Positions 31,452-40,201 of a DNA stretch of 50,180 nucleotides are shown here, piece by piece. This DNA is from Haloparvum sedimenti (lineage in GTDB: Archaea; Halobacteriota; Halobacteria; Halobacteriales; Haloferacaceae). A model generated the notes under the pieces. The model was not told the DNA's origin. It saw only the letters and a list, made by a program, of their open reading frames with translations, and ran no database searches. How positions within the stretch are numbered: the stretch's first letter is position 1; every line of letters starts with the position of its first letter. The stretch covers positions 1-50,180 of the forward strand of contig NZ_LKIR01000004.1 in assembly GCF_001462205.1 (NCBI RefSeq), given 5' to 3'. A program made the translations under genes and the position numbers.

Positions 31452-33340
31452 GGTTCCCTCACGAGCAGCACGCCCTCGTCGTCGTAGCGATACCCCGCTT
31501 CACGGAACGCCTCCCGGGCCGCCTCCACGTCGAGAGCGCCGTCCGTCCCGAAGAAGGGGGTCTCCGGGTCGCGTCCGTCGAACCGGAGGTCATCGGCGAG
31601 CCACTCGTCGGCGTTCGCGAGCGGCGAGGCGGCGGGCTGTGCGTACCCCTGAAACGCCTCGTCGACGACGTGGGCCTTGTCGATCAGGCCGGCGACCGCG
31701 CGGCGGAAGCGCGGGTTCGACAGCGGCTCGTTGCGGACGTTGAACCCGACGTGGTAGAACGCGGACGACTGCCGGCTCACAAGCGTCGCGTCGGCCTCGC
31801 GCCCGATCCGCGGCACTGCCTCGGGTCCGAGGTTCGAGACGGTGGCGTCGGCGCGGCGGTCGGCGACGTGCTCGACCGCCGCGATGTCGGACGGGACGAG
31901 GTTCAACAGCAGTTCGTCGAACGCCGGCTTCCCTCGCAGGTCCGCCGGGACCCCCTCGGGACCGCGGTCGAGGAAGTGGTCGTCGTTGCGTGCGAAGACG
32001 ACCCGATCGCCGGGCGACGCTTCGACGAACCGGAGCGGACCGCTCCCGACCGGTTCGGGGTTGTCCCACACGAGCGCGTCAGTCGTCTGCTCGTCGACCT
32101 CGATCCCCGCGATGGCGGCGACTTCCGTCCGCTCGCTCCAGATGTGCTCCGGCAGGATCGGAACCGTCAGCGCCCGCAGGCCGACCTGGGGGTGGGCGTC
32201 CGCGAACGTCACGTCGACGGTCCGGTCGTCGACGGCCTCGGCCCCTGTGACGAGCGTCGACCGGCCGCGGAAGCGCGGCGCGGGGATCGGCGCGTCCGCG
32301 GTCCCCATCGAGGTGTCCGAGAGGAACGCGTAGGTGAAGGCCACGTCCGCGGCGGTGAGGGGTTCGCCGTCGTGCCAGGTCGCTTCTCGGAGCGAAACGC
32401 GCACGGTTTGCTCGTCGAGCCACGACACGTCCCGCGCGAGCCACGGGATCCGGTCGTCACCGCGGGTCCGGATCAGGGAGTCGTACAGCAGTTCGGTGTA
32501 CGTGCCGTCCCGGCGGTACTCCGCCGCGATCGGGTTCCTGTTCTCCGCGACGCGGGGATCGGTCGTCACGAGCCGGAGCGTGGCGTCCGCCGAGGGCCCG
32601 TCCACCGCGGTCGTCTCCGTGGTCGTCTCCGCGGTCGCCTCCTCGGTCCGCTCCGACCCATCGTCCCCGGTCGTCTCGCCGTCTCCCGTCCCGCTCGCCC
32701 CTTCGTCGTCCCCCGATAGCGAGAGGGAGAGCAGCCGCATCGGTTTCGAGACTCGCTCGTCACGCCGCCATCCCTCGAACCGTCCTCGCTGGACCGCGGT
32801 GAGGGCGTCCGGGAACACGACCGTCACGAACGGCTGTTGACGGGCGATCTCGCGCTGAAGGTCGTCGACGACGGCCGGTCTGTCCTCGGGCGTCGCGCCG
32901 CGCTGCTCCTCGAGGAGGTCGTCGATGGTGAGGTCCGTGATGCCGAAGGGGTTCTGCCACCCCGGTTCCGGGTTGAACTCGGAGTGACAGAAGGGATAGA
33001 GCGCGTCGGGATCGATCCGTTGGTGCGCGGGAAACTGCCCGATGTAAATGTCGAAGCTCTGATTTATAAGGACCCGACGGTAGAGGTCCGCCTCCGCCAT
33101 CGTGTTCACACGGGTGGCGATGCCGACCGCGCGCAGGTGCTCCTCGAGGTGGCGGGCGACGCGTATTCCGTGCGGGTCCGCGTCCGCGGGCGTCGTGTAC
33201 ACGTCGAGGGTCATCTGTGTGCTCCCCTCACGCCCGGCGATGTTGCGTACGCGACCGAGACACCCAGCGCTCGCGGTGCCGAGTCCGGCGAGCGAGCCGG
33301 CTATCACCGCCCGACGGGTCGTGGCGGGGGAGGGCGTCAT
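31448..33340 (-). CDS. Family 5 solute-binding lipoprotein with permuted lobes
   Basis: A 630-residue exported protein: MTPSPATTRRAVIAGSLAGL then TASAGC give a Tat/lipobox signal. Residues about 43-210 (LDVYTTPADADPHGIRVARH, FDIYIGQF, NPFGITDLTIDDLLEEQR, VTVVFPDALTAVQRGRFEGW) match what is normally the C-terminal part of an SBP_bac_5 protein. A Thr/Glu/Asp-rich linker (about 225-275) follows, and residues about 280-630 (IAAEYRRDGTYTELLYDSLI, VRVSLREATWHDGEPLTAAD, VGSGPLRF, NPRFRRAVAGLIDK, ending EAGYRYDDEG) match the normal N-terminal part. The order is thus circularly permuted. TATA element TGTTATACG at 33364-33372 supports the ATG at 33340. No ABC permease is adjacent; the PAP2 gene follows. 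Confidence 0.85.
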   Translation of the reverse strand: MTPSPATTRRAVIAGSLAGLGTASAGCLGRVRNIAGREGSTQMTLDVYTTPADADPHGIRVARHLEEHLRAVGIATRVNTMAEADLYRRVLINQSFDIYIGQFPAHQRIDPDALYPFCHSEFNPEPGWQNPFGITDLTIDDLLEEQRGATPEDRPAVVDDLQREIARQQPFVTVVFPDALTAVQRGRFEGWRRDERVSKPMRLLSLSLSGDDEGASGTGDGETTGDDGSERTEEATAETTTETTAVDGPSADATLRLVTTDPRVAENRNPIAAEYRRDGTYTELLYDSLIRTRGDDRIPWLARDVSWLDEQTVRVSLREATWHDGEPLTAADVAFTYAFLSDTSMGTADAPIPAPRFRGRSTLVTGAEAVDDRTVDVTFADAHPQVGLRALTVPILPEHIWSERTEVAAIAGIEVDEQTTDALVWDNPEPVGSGPLRFVEASPGDRVVFARNDDHFLDRGPEGVPADLRGKPAFDELLLNLVPSDIAAVEHVADRRADATVSNLGPEAVPRIGREADATLVSRQSSAFYHVGFNVRNEPLSNPRFRRAVAGLIDKAHVVDEAFQGYAQPAASPLANADEWLADDLRFDGRDPETPFFGTDGALDVEAAREAFREAGYRYDDEGVLLVREP

Positions 33341-33576
33341 CTTCCCTGTAACTGGGCCGCCGTCGTATAACAGTCCTGCGGTCCGAACGAGCGACAGTCG
33401 CTGTGCGACCGCCACGACCCTTCGTGGTCCAACTTCGGTCCCGCCGATTTCGGCCTTCGATCGGGTGATACGGGCTTGTCGCTTCCCGTGCCTCTCGTGG
33501 CCGTTCGGTCTCGCGGTCGTGCACGCGAGATGCCGACCACGAACGCCTTTTCCGGCGTCGGCCCCCTTTTCGAGAC

Positions 33577-34197
33577 ATGAGCGAGACCACGCTCGAAGTG
33601 TACTCCGACTACGTCTGCCCGTTCTGTTACCTCGGTCGCATCGCATTCGACCGCTATCAGGAGGAGCGCGAGGAGCCGCTCGAGTTGGAGTGGCACCCCT
33701 TCGACCTCCGCGGACGAAAGCGCGGCCCCGACGGCGAGGTCGACGTGACCGCCGCCGACGGCAAGGACGACGAGTACTACGAACAGGCGCGCCAGAACGT
33801 CCGGAAGCTGCAGGAGCGCTACGACGCCGAGATGGCTCAGGAGCTCCGCAAGGACGTGGACTCGTGGAACACCCAACAGGCGTCGCTGTACGTCCGCGAG
33901 ACCCATCCCGAGTCCTGGCGGGCGTTCGACGAGGCGCTCCTGGACGCCCTCTGGAAGGACGGCCGCGACATCGGCGACCCCGACGTGATCGCGGACGTGG
34001 CCGCGGACGCCGGCCTCGACCCCGAGGAGATCCGCGAGGCGGTCGCCGACGAGGAGTGGCACGACCGGCTGGCGGCGGCCTTCGAGGAGTCGAAGCGCGC
34101 CGGCGTCACCGGCGTCCCGACGTGGGTCTACGACGGGTACGCCGCGAGCGGCGCCGTCCCGCCGGAGCATCTGGAGCGGCTAGTCGAGGGTGCCTGA
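33577..34197 (+). CDS. DsbA/FrnE family thioredoxin-fold protein
   Basis: A 206-residue protein beginning MSETTLEVYSDYVCPFCYLG with active-site Cys14-Pro-Phe-Cys17. Downstream are LEWHPFDLRGRKRGPDGEVD, the helical insert of the DsbA fold, and GVTGVPTWVYDGYAASGAVP with the cis-proline Val-Pro. No signal peptide, so it is cytoplasmic like FrnE-type proteins, which act as dithiol oxidoreductases or isomerases under oxidative stress. A TATA-like CGCCTTTTCC at about 33543-33552 precedes the ATG. The 236-base intergenic stretch to the divergent binding-protein gene holds only these promoters as far as I can see. Confidence 0.92.
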   Translation: MSETTLEVYSDYVCPFCYLGRIAFDRYQEEREEPLELEWHPFDLRGRKRGPDGEVDVTAADGKDDEYYEQARQNVRKLQERYDAEMAQELRKDVDSWNTQQASLYVRETHPESWRAFDEALLDALWKDGRDIGDPDVIADVAADAGLDPEEIREAVADEEWHDRLAAAFEESKRAGVTGVPTWVYDGYAASGAVPPEHLERLVEGA

Positions 34198-34222
34198 CGG
34201 GTCGGTCCCCCCGCGAACTGAC

Positions 34223-35044
34223 TCAGAGCCCGACGGCCGCCGCGTACTGGATCCCAAACAGCGTCGCGTTGTAGAGTCCGTGTGCGATCGCCGGCACGGC
34301 GAGGTTGCCGCTGCGTTCATAAAGGTACCCCAGCAGACAGCCGAGCAGCGTCGCGACGACGGCGTACAGCAGCGTTTCGACCTGCCCGCCCTGCACTGCG
34401 GGGGCATGGATCAGCCCGAAGAAGGCGCCCGCGATGAGGATGGCCGGCCACGCGGCGAACGCCCGCCGGAGCAGCCCCTGCACGACGCCCCGGAACAGCA
34501 GCTCCTCGGCCGGGCCGACGAAGAGCACCGAGACGACCACCATGTAGAGGAAGTAGGTGGGGTCCTCGCGGCCGGGGAGCATCGCCTGATTCTCGCCGGT
34601 GGAAAGTCCGAGAACCTGGAGCGCGTACAGCAGCACGAACTGGAGCGCGAGCAGTACGACGACCCCGCCGACGGTCAACAGTGCGTCCCGGCGGTCGAGC
34701 GCGCGGACCCTGATCAGGCCGGGTTCGTCGACGAGCGCGAGGAAGCCTGCGACGCCGATCCCGAACCCGAGGAACTGCAGGACGGTCCCCGCGACCGTGT
34801 ACAGCGAGGTGTCCGGCGTCAGCAGGCCGAGTCCGACGAGCGCATCGGTCCCCCACCCGGTCACCGCGACCGCGGCGAAGAACGCCCCCAGCACGACGAG
34901 GACGGCCTGCCCGAGCCGGAACGCCGCCGCGGCGGGGTCGGTGACGAGTTCCTCCGACTCCGGGCCACCGACTCGCGCGTCCTCCGCGGCGTCGCTCGAC
35001 GCCGTCCCGGCGGCCGCGTCGGGGCCCTCATCCGCCTGCGTCAT
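34223..35044 (-). CDS. CPBP family intramembrane metalloprotease
   Basis: A 273-residue membrane protein with about seven hydrophobic segments. The CPBP (CAAX protease/Abi) motifs are complete: FVGPAEELLFRGVVQGLLRR with the Glu-Glu-x-x-x-Arg, LIAGAFFGLIHAP with the first catalytic His, and AVPAIAHGLYNATLF with the second His and Asn. Such enzymes cleave within membranes; the substrate is unknown. I use ATG 35044 rather than an in-frame GTG at 35050 because the TATA-like CCTATACGC at 35069-35077 lies about 28 bases upstream. The first 45 residues are an acidic, probably disordered tail. Confidence 0.88.
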   Translation of the reverse strand: MTQADEGPDAAAGTASSDAAEDARVGGPESEELVTDPAAAAFRLGQAVLVVLGAFFAAVAVTGWGTDALVGLGLLTPDTSLYTVAGTVLQFLGFGIGVAGFLALVDEPGLIRVRALDRRDALLTVGGVVVLLALQFVLLYALQVLGLSTGENQAMLPGREDPTYFLYMVVVSVLFVGPAEELLFRGVVQGLLRRAFAAWPAILIAGAFFGLIHAPAVQGGQVETLLYAVVATLLGCLLGYLYERSGNLAVPAIAHGLYNATLFGIQYAAAVGL

Positions 35045-35085
35045 TGCCACTCGGTTGGGCGAGGCGGCGTATAGGCGCTCCGGAA

Positions 35086-36375
35086 CTACTCCCCGATCAG
35101 CAGTTCACGCTTCTCGGCGACCGCTTCGGCCTCCGCGAAGTCGCCGCCGCCCAGCAGGCCGCGGGCCGCCTTCTTCCCCCACTCGACCGCGGGCTGGGTG
35201 AACGTCTCCACGCTCGCCAGTTCGCCGTAGAGCACGCAGGCGGCCTCCATCCCGTACAGCAGTTCGCCCAGCGAGCGCTCGTCGACGCGGTCGACCTCCA
35301 CGCGGACGTTCGGTACGTCCGCGGCCGCGAGGCTCGCCTCCGTCGCCTCGAACTCGGCGTCGAGCAGGTCGCCGAGCGACGCGCCGCCGAGGTACGAGAG
35401 TCCCTCGAGGTCCGTCTCGGGGATGGCGCGGTCCGCGCGCTCGCGCGGCCGGACCATCGTCACGAGCTTGTCCGGCGGGCCGGCGCGGTAGAGCTGGAGT
35501 TGGGAGTGCTGGTCGGTCGCACCGAGCGCGCGGGCCGGGGTCTGGCCGACTCCGTCCTTGCCGAGGCTCTCGGCCCACAGCTGGGCGAACCACTCGGCGA
35601 ACGTCTCCAGCGACTCGGCGTAGGGCATCACCGCGTTCGTCGCCGCGCCGCGCTCCGCGAGCGCGTACGTCGCCGCGCCGTAGGCGTATCCCGGGGTCTC
35701 GAACAGCGATCCCGACAGCCCGCCCATCGCGTCGCGGCCGCCGGCCAGTACCGCCTCGATGTCGTGGCCCTGGAGTGCGGCGCAGGCGAGCCCGACCGTC
35801 GAGAGCGCGGAGAACCGACCGGGAACGCCCGCGGGCACGTCCAGCGCCGGGAGGTCGTGTCTCTCGGCCAGTCGGCGGAGGTTCCCCTCGGGGCCGGTGG
35901 TGACGAACGTGCGCTCGGTCCAGTCGACGCCCGCGTCGGCCATCGCCTCGCGCACGACGAGGAAGTTCGCCAGCGTCTCCGCGGTCGTACCGGAGTTGGA
36001 GACGACGTTGACGACGGCGTCCTCGAGCGGGAGGTCGGCGAGGAGGTCCGCGACGTGTTCCGGGTCGACGTTGTCGAGGAAGTAGGCGTCCGTCTCCGAG
36101 TCGAGCGCGTTCGAGAGGGTCGCCGCGCCGAGCGCGCTCCCGCCGATGCCGACGTTGATCACGGCCGCGGGACGGCCGAACGGCTCGACTGCGGCACGGA
36201 TCGCGTCCGGGTCCGCGGTCTCCGGGAGCGCGAGGCTCGCGTAGCCGAACTCGCGGTCCGCGCGCCCGGCCGCGATCCGCTCGTGGGCGTCGGCCACGCG
36301 GTCGTCGAGTCGGTCGAGCGTCCCCTCCGAGAGCCCGGGCGTCGTGCCGAGGGCGTTGCCGAGGTCTACCTGCAT
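35086..36375 (-). CDS. pgi: Glucose-6-phosphate isomerase
   Basis: A 429-residue PGI, the shorter archaeal type. Interconverts glucose-6-phosphate and fructose-6-phosphate. Sugar-phosphate-binding loops are clear: NVGIGGSALGAATLSNAL and VVSNSGTTAETLANFLVVRE. PGI signature 1 is seen as PAGVPGRFSALSTVGLACAA and signature 2 as LYGELASVETFTQPAVEWGK near the C-terminus. A TATA-like CGATAAGG at about 36400-36406 lies upstream of the ATG. In haloarchaea it serves gluconeogenesis and the semi-phosphorylated Entner-Doudoroff network. The downstream CPBP gene reads the same way but has its own promoter. Confidence 0.96.
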   Translation of the reverse strand: MQVDLGNALGTTPGLSEGTLDRLDDRVADAHERIAAGRADREFGYASLALPETADPDAIRAAVEPFGRPAAVINVGIGGSALGAATLSNALDSETDAYFLDNVDPEHVADLLADLPLEDAVVNVVSNSGTTAETLANFLVVREAMADAGVDWTERTFVTTGPEGNLRRLAERHDLPALDVPAGVPGRFSALSTVGLACAALQGHDIEAVLAGGRDAMGGLSGSLFETPGYAYGAATYALAERGAATNAVMPYAESLETFAEWFAQLWAESLGKDGVGQTPARALGATDQHSQLQLYRAGPPDKLVTMVRPRERADRAIPETDLEGLSYLGGASLGDLLDAEFEATEASLAAADVPNVRVEVDRVDERSLGELLYGMEAACVLYGELASVETFTQPAVEWGKKAARGLLGGGDFAEAEAVAEKRELLIGE

Positions 36376-36457
36376 GTATCGATCGGCGGCCGAACGGGCC
36401 TTATCGGTTGCTGTCGCGGGGCCGGGGTCCGGATCACCGGCAGCGGGTGCGGCGCCC

Positions 36458-37771
36458 TCAGAGCACGCCCGCTTCCTCGCCGACGCGCCGGGCGTGGCGG
36501 GTCGCGCGCTCGCGGACCGCGGCCGCGTCGATGCCGACGTGCTCGCCGTCCGCGTAGCGGACCTCGCCGTCGACCATCGTGAACGTCACGTCGTCGCCGT
36601 GGGCGGCGTACACCAGATGCGAGAGCGGGTCGTGAAGCGGCGTCGCACGCGTCAGGTCCGTGGTGAGGCCGATCAGGTCGGCGCGGTACCCCTCGCGGAG
36701 CGCGCCGATGCGCTCGAAGCCGGCCGCGCGGGCGCCCGCCTCGGTCGCCATCCGGAGGACGGTCGAAGCCGGAAGCCGGGTCGGCTCCCGCGCGTCGACC
36801 TTCCCGAGCAGGCTCGCCTGCCGCATCTCGGTGAATGGGTCGAGCGTGTTGTTACAGGGCGGGCCGTCGTTGCCGAGCGCGACCGTGATCCCGCGGTCGA
36901 GGTAGTCCTGCACCGGCGCGATCCCCGAGGCGAGTTTCATGTTCGAGGAGGGACAGTGCGTGACGACGGTGTCCGTGTCCGCGAGCACCTCGCGCTCGGC
37001 CTCGTCGGTGTGGACGCAGTGGGCGAGCGTCACGTCCGGCCCGGTCAGGCCGACCTCGTCGAGCCACAGGACGTTGCGCATCCCGGTGTCGCGCTCGACG
37101 ACCGCGATCTCGTCCTCGTTCTCGCTGGCGTGGGTGTGGATCGTGACGCCGTCGTGCCGGTCAGCGATCTCGCGGCAGCCGCGGAGGCACGCCTCCGTAC
37201 AGGAGACCGCGAACCGCGGCGTCATCGCGTAGCGCACGCGCCCGTCGGCCGCGCCGTGGTACTCGCGGATCAGGTCCTCGCTCTCCGCGAGCGCCGCCTC
37301 GGCGTCCTGTTCGAGCCCCTCGGGGGAGTCGTGGTCCATCAGGACCTTCCCGAGCCGACCGCGGATCCCCGTCTCGACGGCGGCCTCAAACGCCTCCTCG
37401 GCGTGGTGGACCGAGAGGTGGTCGAGGACGGTCGTGGTGCCCGACTCCAGACACTCCAGGTACCCCAACTCCGCGGCCGCGCGCGTCGCGTCGGCGTCCA
37501 TCGCTGCCTCCATCGGGAGGACCGCGTCGAACAGCCAGTCGAGCAGGGCGGTGTCGTCGGCGATCCCGCGCCCGAGCGACTGCACGGAGTGGACGTGCCC
37601 GCCCACCAGCCCCGGCGCGACGATGTCGACCTCGCGCCGCTCGTGGTCCGGGTACGTCTCGACGAGGGACGCCCGCTCCCCGACGGCGGCGATCCGCGAC
37701 CCCTCCGTCACAACCGCGCCGTCCTCGATGACCGTGTCCGCGTCCGCGACCACGGTGCCTGCGATCAACAT
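36458..37771 (-). CDS. Amidohydrolase, S-adenosylhomocysteine / 5'-deoxyadenosine deaminase-like
   Basis: A 437-residue metal-dependent hydrolase of the TrzN/MtaD/DadD group. The metal sites are present: GGHVHSVQSLGRGIADD (first His pair, usually N.H.H), VTIHTHASENEDEI, VTLAHCVHTDEAE, and GNDGPPCNNTLD with the catalytic Asp. C-terminal FTMVDGEVRYADG closes the composite beta sandwich. Relatives deaminate adenosine-type nucleosides such as 5'-deoxyadenosine, methylthioadenosine or S-adenosylhomocysteine, or other amino-heterocycles. The first His motif is GGHVH where relatives have NxHTH, so the specificity may differ. A weak TATA-like CTCTTGTAG at 37797-37805 precedes the ATG at 37771. Confidence 0.85.
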   Translation of the reverse strand: MLIAGTVVADADTVIEDGAVVTEGSRIAAVGERASLVETYPDHERREVDIVAPGLVGGHVHSVQSLGRGIADDTALLDWLFDAVLPMEAAMDADATRAAAELGYLECLESGTTTVLDHLSVHHAEEAFEAAVETGIRGRLGKVLMDHDSPEGLEQDAEAALAESEDLIREYHGAADGRVRYAMTPRFAVSCTEACLRGCREIADRHDGVTIHTHASENEDEIAVVERDTGMRNVLWLDEVGLTGPDVTLAHCVHTDEAEREVLADTDTVVTHCPSSNMKLASGIAPVQDYLDRGITVALGNDGPPCNNTLDPFTEMRQASLLGKVDAREPTRLPASTVLRMATEAGARAAGFERIGALREGYRADLIGLTTDLTRATPLHDPLSHLVYAAHGDDVTFTMVDGEVRYADGEHVGIDAAAVRERATRHARRVGEEAGVL

Positions 37772-37859
37772 GTCCGTCCGTTCGAGACCGCGGGGCTACA
37801 AGAGGGTGTCCGTTCGCTGTCGGTGCGGTCCGAAACGGGACCCCCGTTCGCGCCGCCGA

Positions 37860-38060
37860 TCAGAGCCCGAGCGATTCCAGCAGGTCGAACCCCACGTCCA
37901 GCCGCATGACGAGCTTGTACCCCAGATAGATCCCGACGATTCCCATGATCCCAGGCAGCTCCGGCGGGGCCGGGATCGGTACGCGGAGGAAGGCGAACAG
38001 AAAGCCGACGGCCAGCCCCGTGAGGGTCGCGAGGGCCGTCAGCGTCGCGGTGGAAGCCAT
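37860..38060 (-). CDS. XapX domain small membrane protein
   Basis: A 66-residue protein with two hydrophobic helices ([20 protein letters not shown] and [15 protein letters not shown]) joined by a proline-rich turn [11 protein letters not shown]. GxxxGxxxxxLxxPxPAPPxLxGxxGxxGxxxG is the XapX signature. The helices probably insert as a hairpin in the cell membrane. Function is not known for the family. The ATG at 38060 is selected because conserved sequence starts there; the frame stays open upstream but that part overlaps the promoter of the divergent cyclophilin gene. Confidence 0.82.
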   Translation of the reverse strand: MASTATLTALATLTGLAVGFLFAFLRVPIPAPPELPGIMGIVGIYLGYKLVMRLDVGFDLLESLGL

Positions 38061-38190
38061 TTCCCGCCTATCGCCCGTCAGCGGACAAAAGGCCTGCGCG
38101 TTCGGTCGGGTCGGTGTGGAAACCGCGAGACGAGCGACCGTGCGAGTCACGATGGGTAGGGTTTTCCGCCAGGCGCGCCTCCCGTCGCTC

Positions 38191-38757
38191 ATGGCACGAG
38201 AGGTTTCCAACCCCGACAATCCGCAGGTCACGCTGTCGACGAACCACGGCGACATCACGGTCGAGCTGTTCCAGGACCGCGCGCCGCGCACGGTCGAGAA
38301 CTTCCTCGGCCTCGCGCGTCACGACCCCGCCGCGGACGCTGAGCCCGCGGTCGACACGAACACCTGGGAGGACCCCGAAAGCGGCGAGGTCCGCGGCGAC
38401 TCGCTGTACGAGGGCATCGTCTTCCACCGCGTCATCGACGACTTCATGATCCAGGGCGGCGACCCCGAGGAGACCGGCCGCGGTGGCCCCGGCTACCAGT
38501 TCGACGACGAGTTCCACGACGACCTCACCCACGACGGTCCGGGGATCCTCTCGATGGCCAACTCCGGCCCGAACACGAACGGCTCGCAGTTCTTCATCAC
38601 GCTGGACGCGACGCCGCACCTCGACGGCAAGCACGCCGTCTTCGGGCAGGTCATCGACGGCATGGACGTCGTCGAGGAGATCGGCTCGCTCCCGACCGAC
38701 CGCCGCGACAAGCCGCAGCGCGACGTCGAGATCGAGTCCGTCGCGGTCGACGAGTAG
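38191..38757 (+). CDS. Cyclophilin-type peptidyl-prolyl cis-trans isomerase
   Basis: A 188-residue cytoplasmic cyclophilin. Speeds cis-trans isomerisation at proline during folding. Core motifs: [20 protein letters not shown] and [12 protein letters not shown] at the N-terminus, [20 protein letters not shown] with the catalytic Arg, [20 protein letters not shown], and [20 protein letters not shown]. An acidic insert (residues about 48-70) carries haloarchaeal-type surface charge. TATA-like GGGTTTTCCG at about 38158-38167 sits 24-33 bases before the ATG. No signal peptide. Confidence 0.96.
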   Translation: MAREVSNPDNPQVTLSTNHGDITVELFQDRAPRTVENFLGLARHDPAADAEPAVDTNTWEDPESGEVRGDSLYEGIVFHRVIDDFMIQGGDPEETGRGGPGYQFDDEFHDDLTHDGPGILSMANSGPNTNGSQFFITLDATPHLDGKHAVFGQVIDGMDVVEEIGSLPTDRRDKPQRDVEIESVAVDE

Positions 38758-38836
38758 GCCCGGTCCCGACGCCCCGTCGTTCCGCGCGTGCGAGTCGAGG
38801 GGAGCGTTAAGTGCCCGAGGCGCGACGGGCTTCGTG

Positions 38837-39409
38837 ATGATCGCGCAACTCCTCGGCGACGACCCCGACACCTCCGGACGGTATCTCGCGGAGGTCGTCT
38901 ACGGCGCGAACGACGGGATCGTGACGACGTTCGCGGTCGTCTCCGGCGTCGCCGGCGCGTCGCTTTCTCCCGCCATCGTGTTGGTGCTCGGCGTCGCGAA
39001 CCTGCTCGCCGACGGGTTCTCCATGGGGATGAGCAACTTCCTGAGCCGGCGCTCGGAGCTGGACTATCGGCGCTCCCGTCAGGACGCTGCCGGGAAGACG
39101 CCGGCGGGGGCCGAGAACGCGGCCGAGGGGCTCGAGGACGGGAAATCTCCTGGAGCGACCGCTGCCGTCACGTTTCTGTCGTTCGTCGTCGCCGGGGCGG
39201 CACCGCTCGTTCCCTATGCGCTCGGCGTCGAGGGAGCCTTCCGGCTCTCGGTGGCGTTCACCGCGCTGACGTTCTTCCTCGTGGGCGCAAGCCGGAGCCT
39301 CGTGACGACGCGTCGGTGGTACGCCGGCGGTACCGAGATGCTCCTCGTCGGGATGGCGGCCGCACTCGTCGCGTACACCGTCGGGAACGTGCTCGGTGGG
39401 CTCGCCTGA
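38837..39409 (+). CDS. VIT1/CCC1-type membrane transporter
   Basis: A 190-residue membrane protein of the VIT1/CCC1 (vacuolar iron and manganese transporter) family. Signature regions: YLAEVVYGANDGIVTTFAVV, SGVAGASLSPAIVLVLGVAN with LLADGFSMGMSNFLS, then a short charged cytoplasmic stretch and three C-terminal helices (FLSFVVAGAAPLVPYALGVE). The long metal-binding cytoplasmic domain of plant VIT1 is reduced here, as in many prokaryotic members, so substrate (Fe or Mn) is open. ATG 38837 is supported by TATA-like GCGTTAAGTG at about 38803-38812. Confidence 0.88.
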   Translation: MIAQLLGDDPDTSGRYLAEVVYGANDGIVTTFAVVSGVAGASLSPAIVLVLGVANLLADGFSMGMSNFLSRRSELDYRRSRQDAAGKTPAGAENAAEGLEDGKSPGATAAVTFLSFVVAGAAPLVPYALGVEGAFRLSVAFTALTFFLVGASRSLVTTRRWYAGGTEMLLVGMAAALVAYTVGNVLGGLA

Positions 39410-39490
39410 TCCCGAGGCCACCGCCGAGGGCTGCGGTACCGGACGGGTATCGAACAAGTTTAACAGCGCGCGCCCGGTAGCTCGGAACGA

Positions 39491-40165
39491 ATGGGTGTGG
39501 GTACCCTCCTCCCGACCGCGACGCTCGACGCCCTCTCGACGATAGCGGCGCTCTCCGGTCCCCCGGCGACCGCGACCCTCGACGGACTCCTCGCCGCCGG
39601 GACGGCCGACTCCCTGCTCTCCGCGGCCGCGCTCGAGAACCTCTGGTCGACGGTCGTCGCCGTCTCACAGAGCGCCGTCGAGTCGGCAACCGGTTGGGGC
39701 GGACTCGGGGTCATCTTCGTCTACTCCTTCCTGATCGCGTTCGCGCTGCCCGGACCGAGCGAGGTGGTGCTGGCGGCGCCGCTGGATCTGGGGCTCCCCT
39801 ACTGGGCGGTGCTGGGGCTGATCATGCTCGTGAGCGCGACCGGCAAGGCGCTCGGGAGCCTCTTCGCGTTCCACCTCGGCCAGGAGGCCAAGCGTGCGGG
39901 GCCGGTGATCCGGTGGCTGGAGCGGTCGCGGTTCGACGTGGTCGAGTGGTCACAGAAGCGGACGGTGACGGTCGCGCGTCGGTACGGCTACGCCGGACTG
40001 GCGCTCGCGCTGTGCGTCCCCTTCTTCCCCGACACGATCTCCATCTACGCGTTCGCGGTGCTGGAGCGCGACTATCGGAAGTTCGCGGTCGCGACGTTCC
40101 TCGGGAGCCTCGGCCGCCTCGTGGTCACCATCCTGCTCGTCGGCGGCGCGCTGGCGGTGTTCTGA
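39491..40165 (+). CDS. DedA/YqaA-like membrane protein (VTT domain)
   Basis: A 224-residue membrane protein. After an Ala/Leu-rich N-terminal region comes the VTT (SNARE-associated Golgi-type) core: FALPGPSEVVLAAPLDLGLP, the glycine-containing loop VSATGKALGSLFAFHLGQEA, an amphipathic helix and a re-entrant GYAGLALALCVPFFPDTISI, then FLGSLGRLVVTILLVGG. This is nearer to the YqaA subgroup than to classic DedA; the family is linked to lipid scrambling or flipping and envelope integrity. TATA-like AGTTTAAC at 39457-39464 lies 27-34 bases before the ATG. Confidence 0.82.
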   Translation: MGVGTLLPTATLDALSTIAALSGPPATATLDGLLAAGTADSLLSAAALENLWSTVVAVSQSAVESATGWGGLGVIFVYSFLIAFALPGPSEVVLAAPLDLGLPYWAVLGLIMLVSATGKALGSLFAFHLGQEAKRAGPVIRWLERSRFDVVEWSQKRTVTVARRYGYAGLALALCVPFFPDTISIYAFAVLERDYRKFAVATFLGSLGRLVVTILLVGGALAVF

Positions 40166-40201
40166 ACGCCGGCGCTTCCGGCGGGTTCGTTCCGGACCGC
40201 G

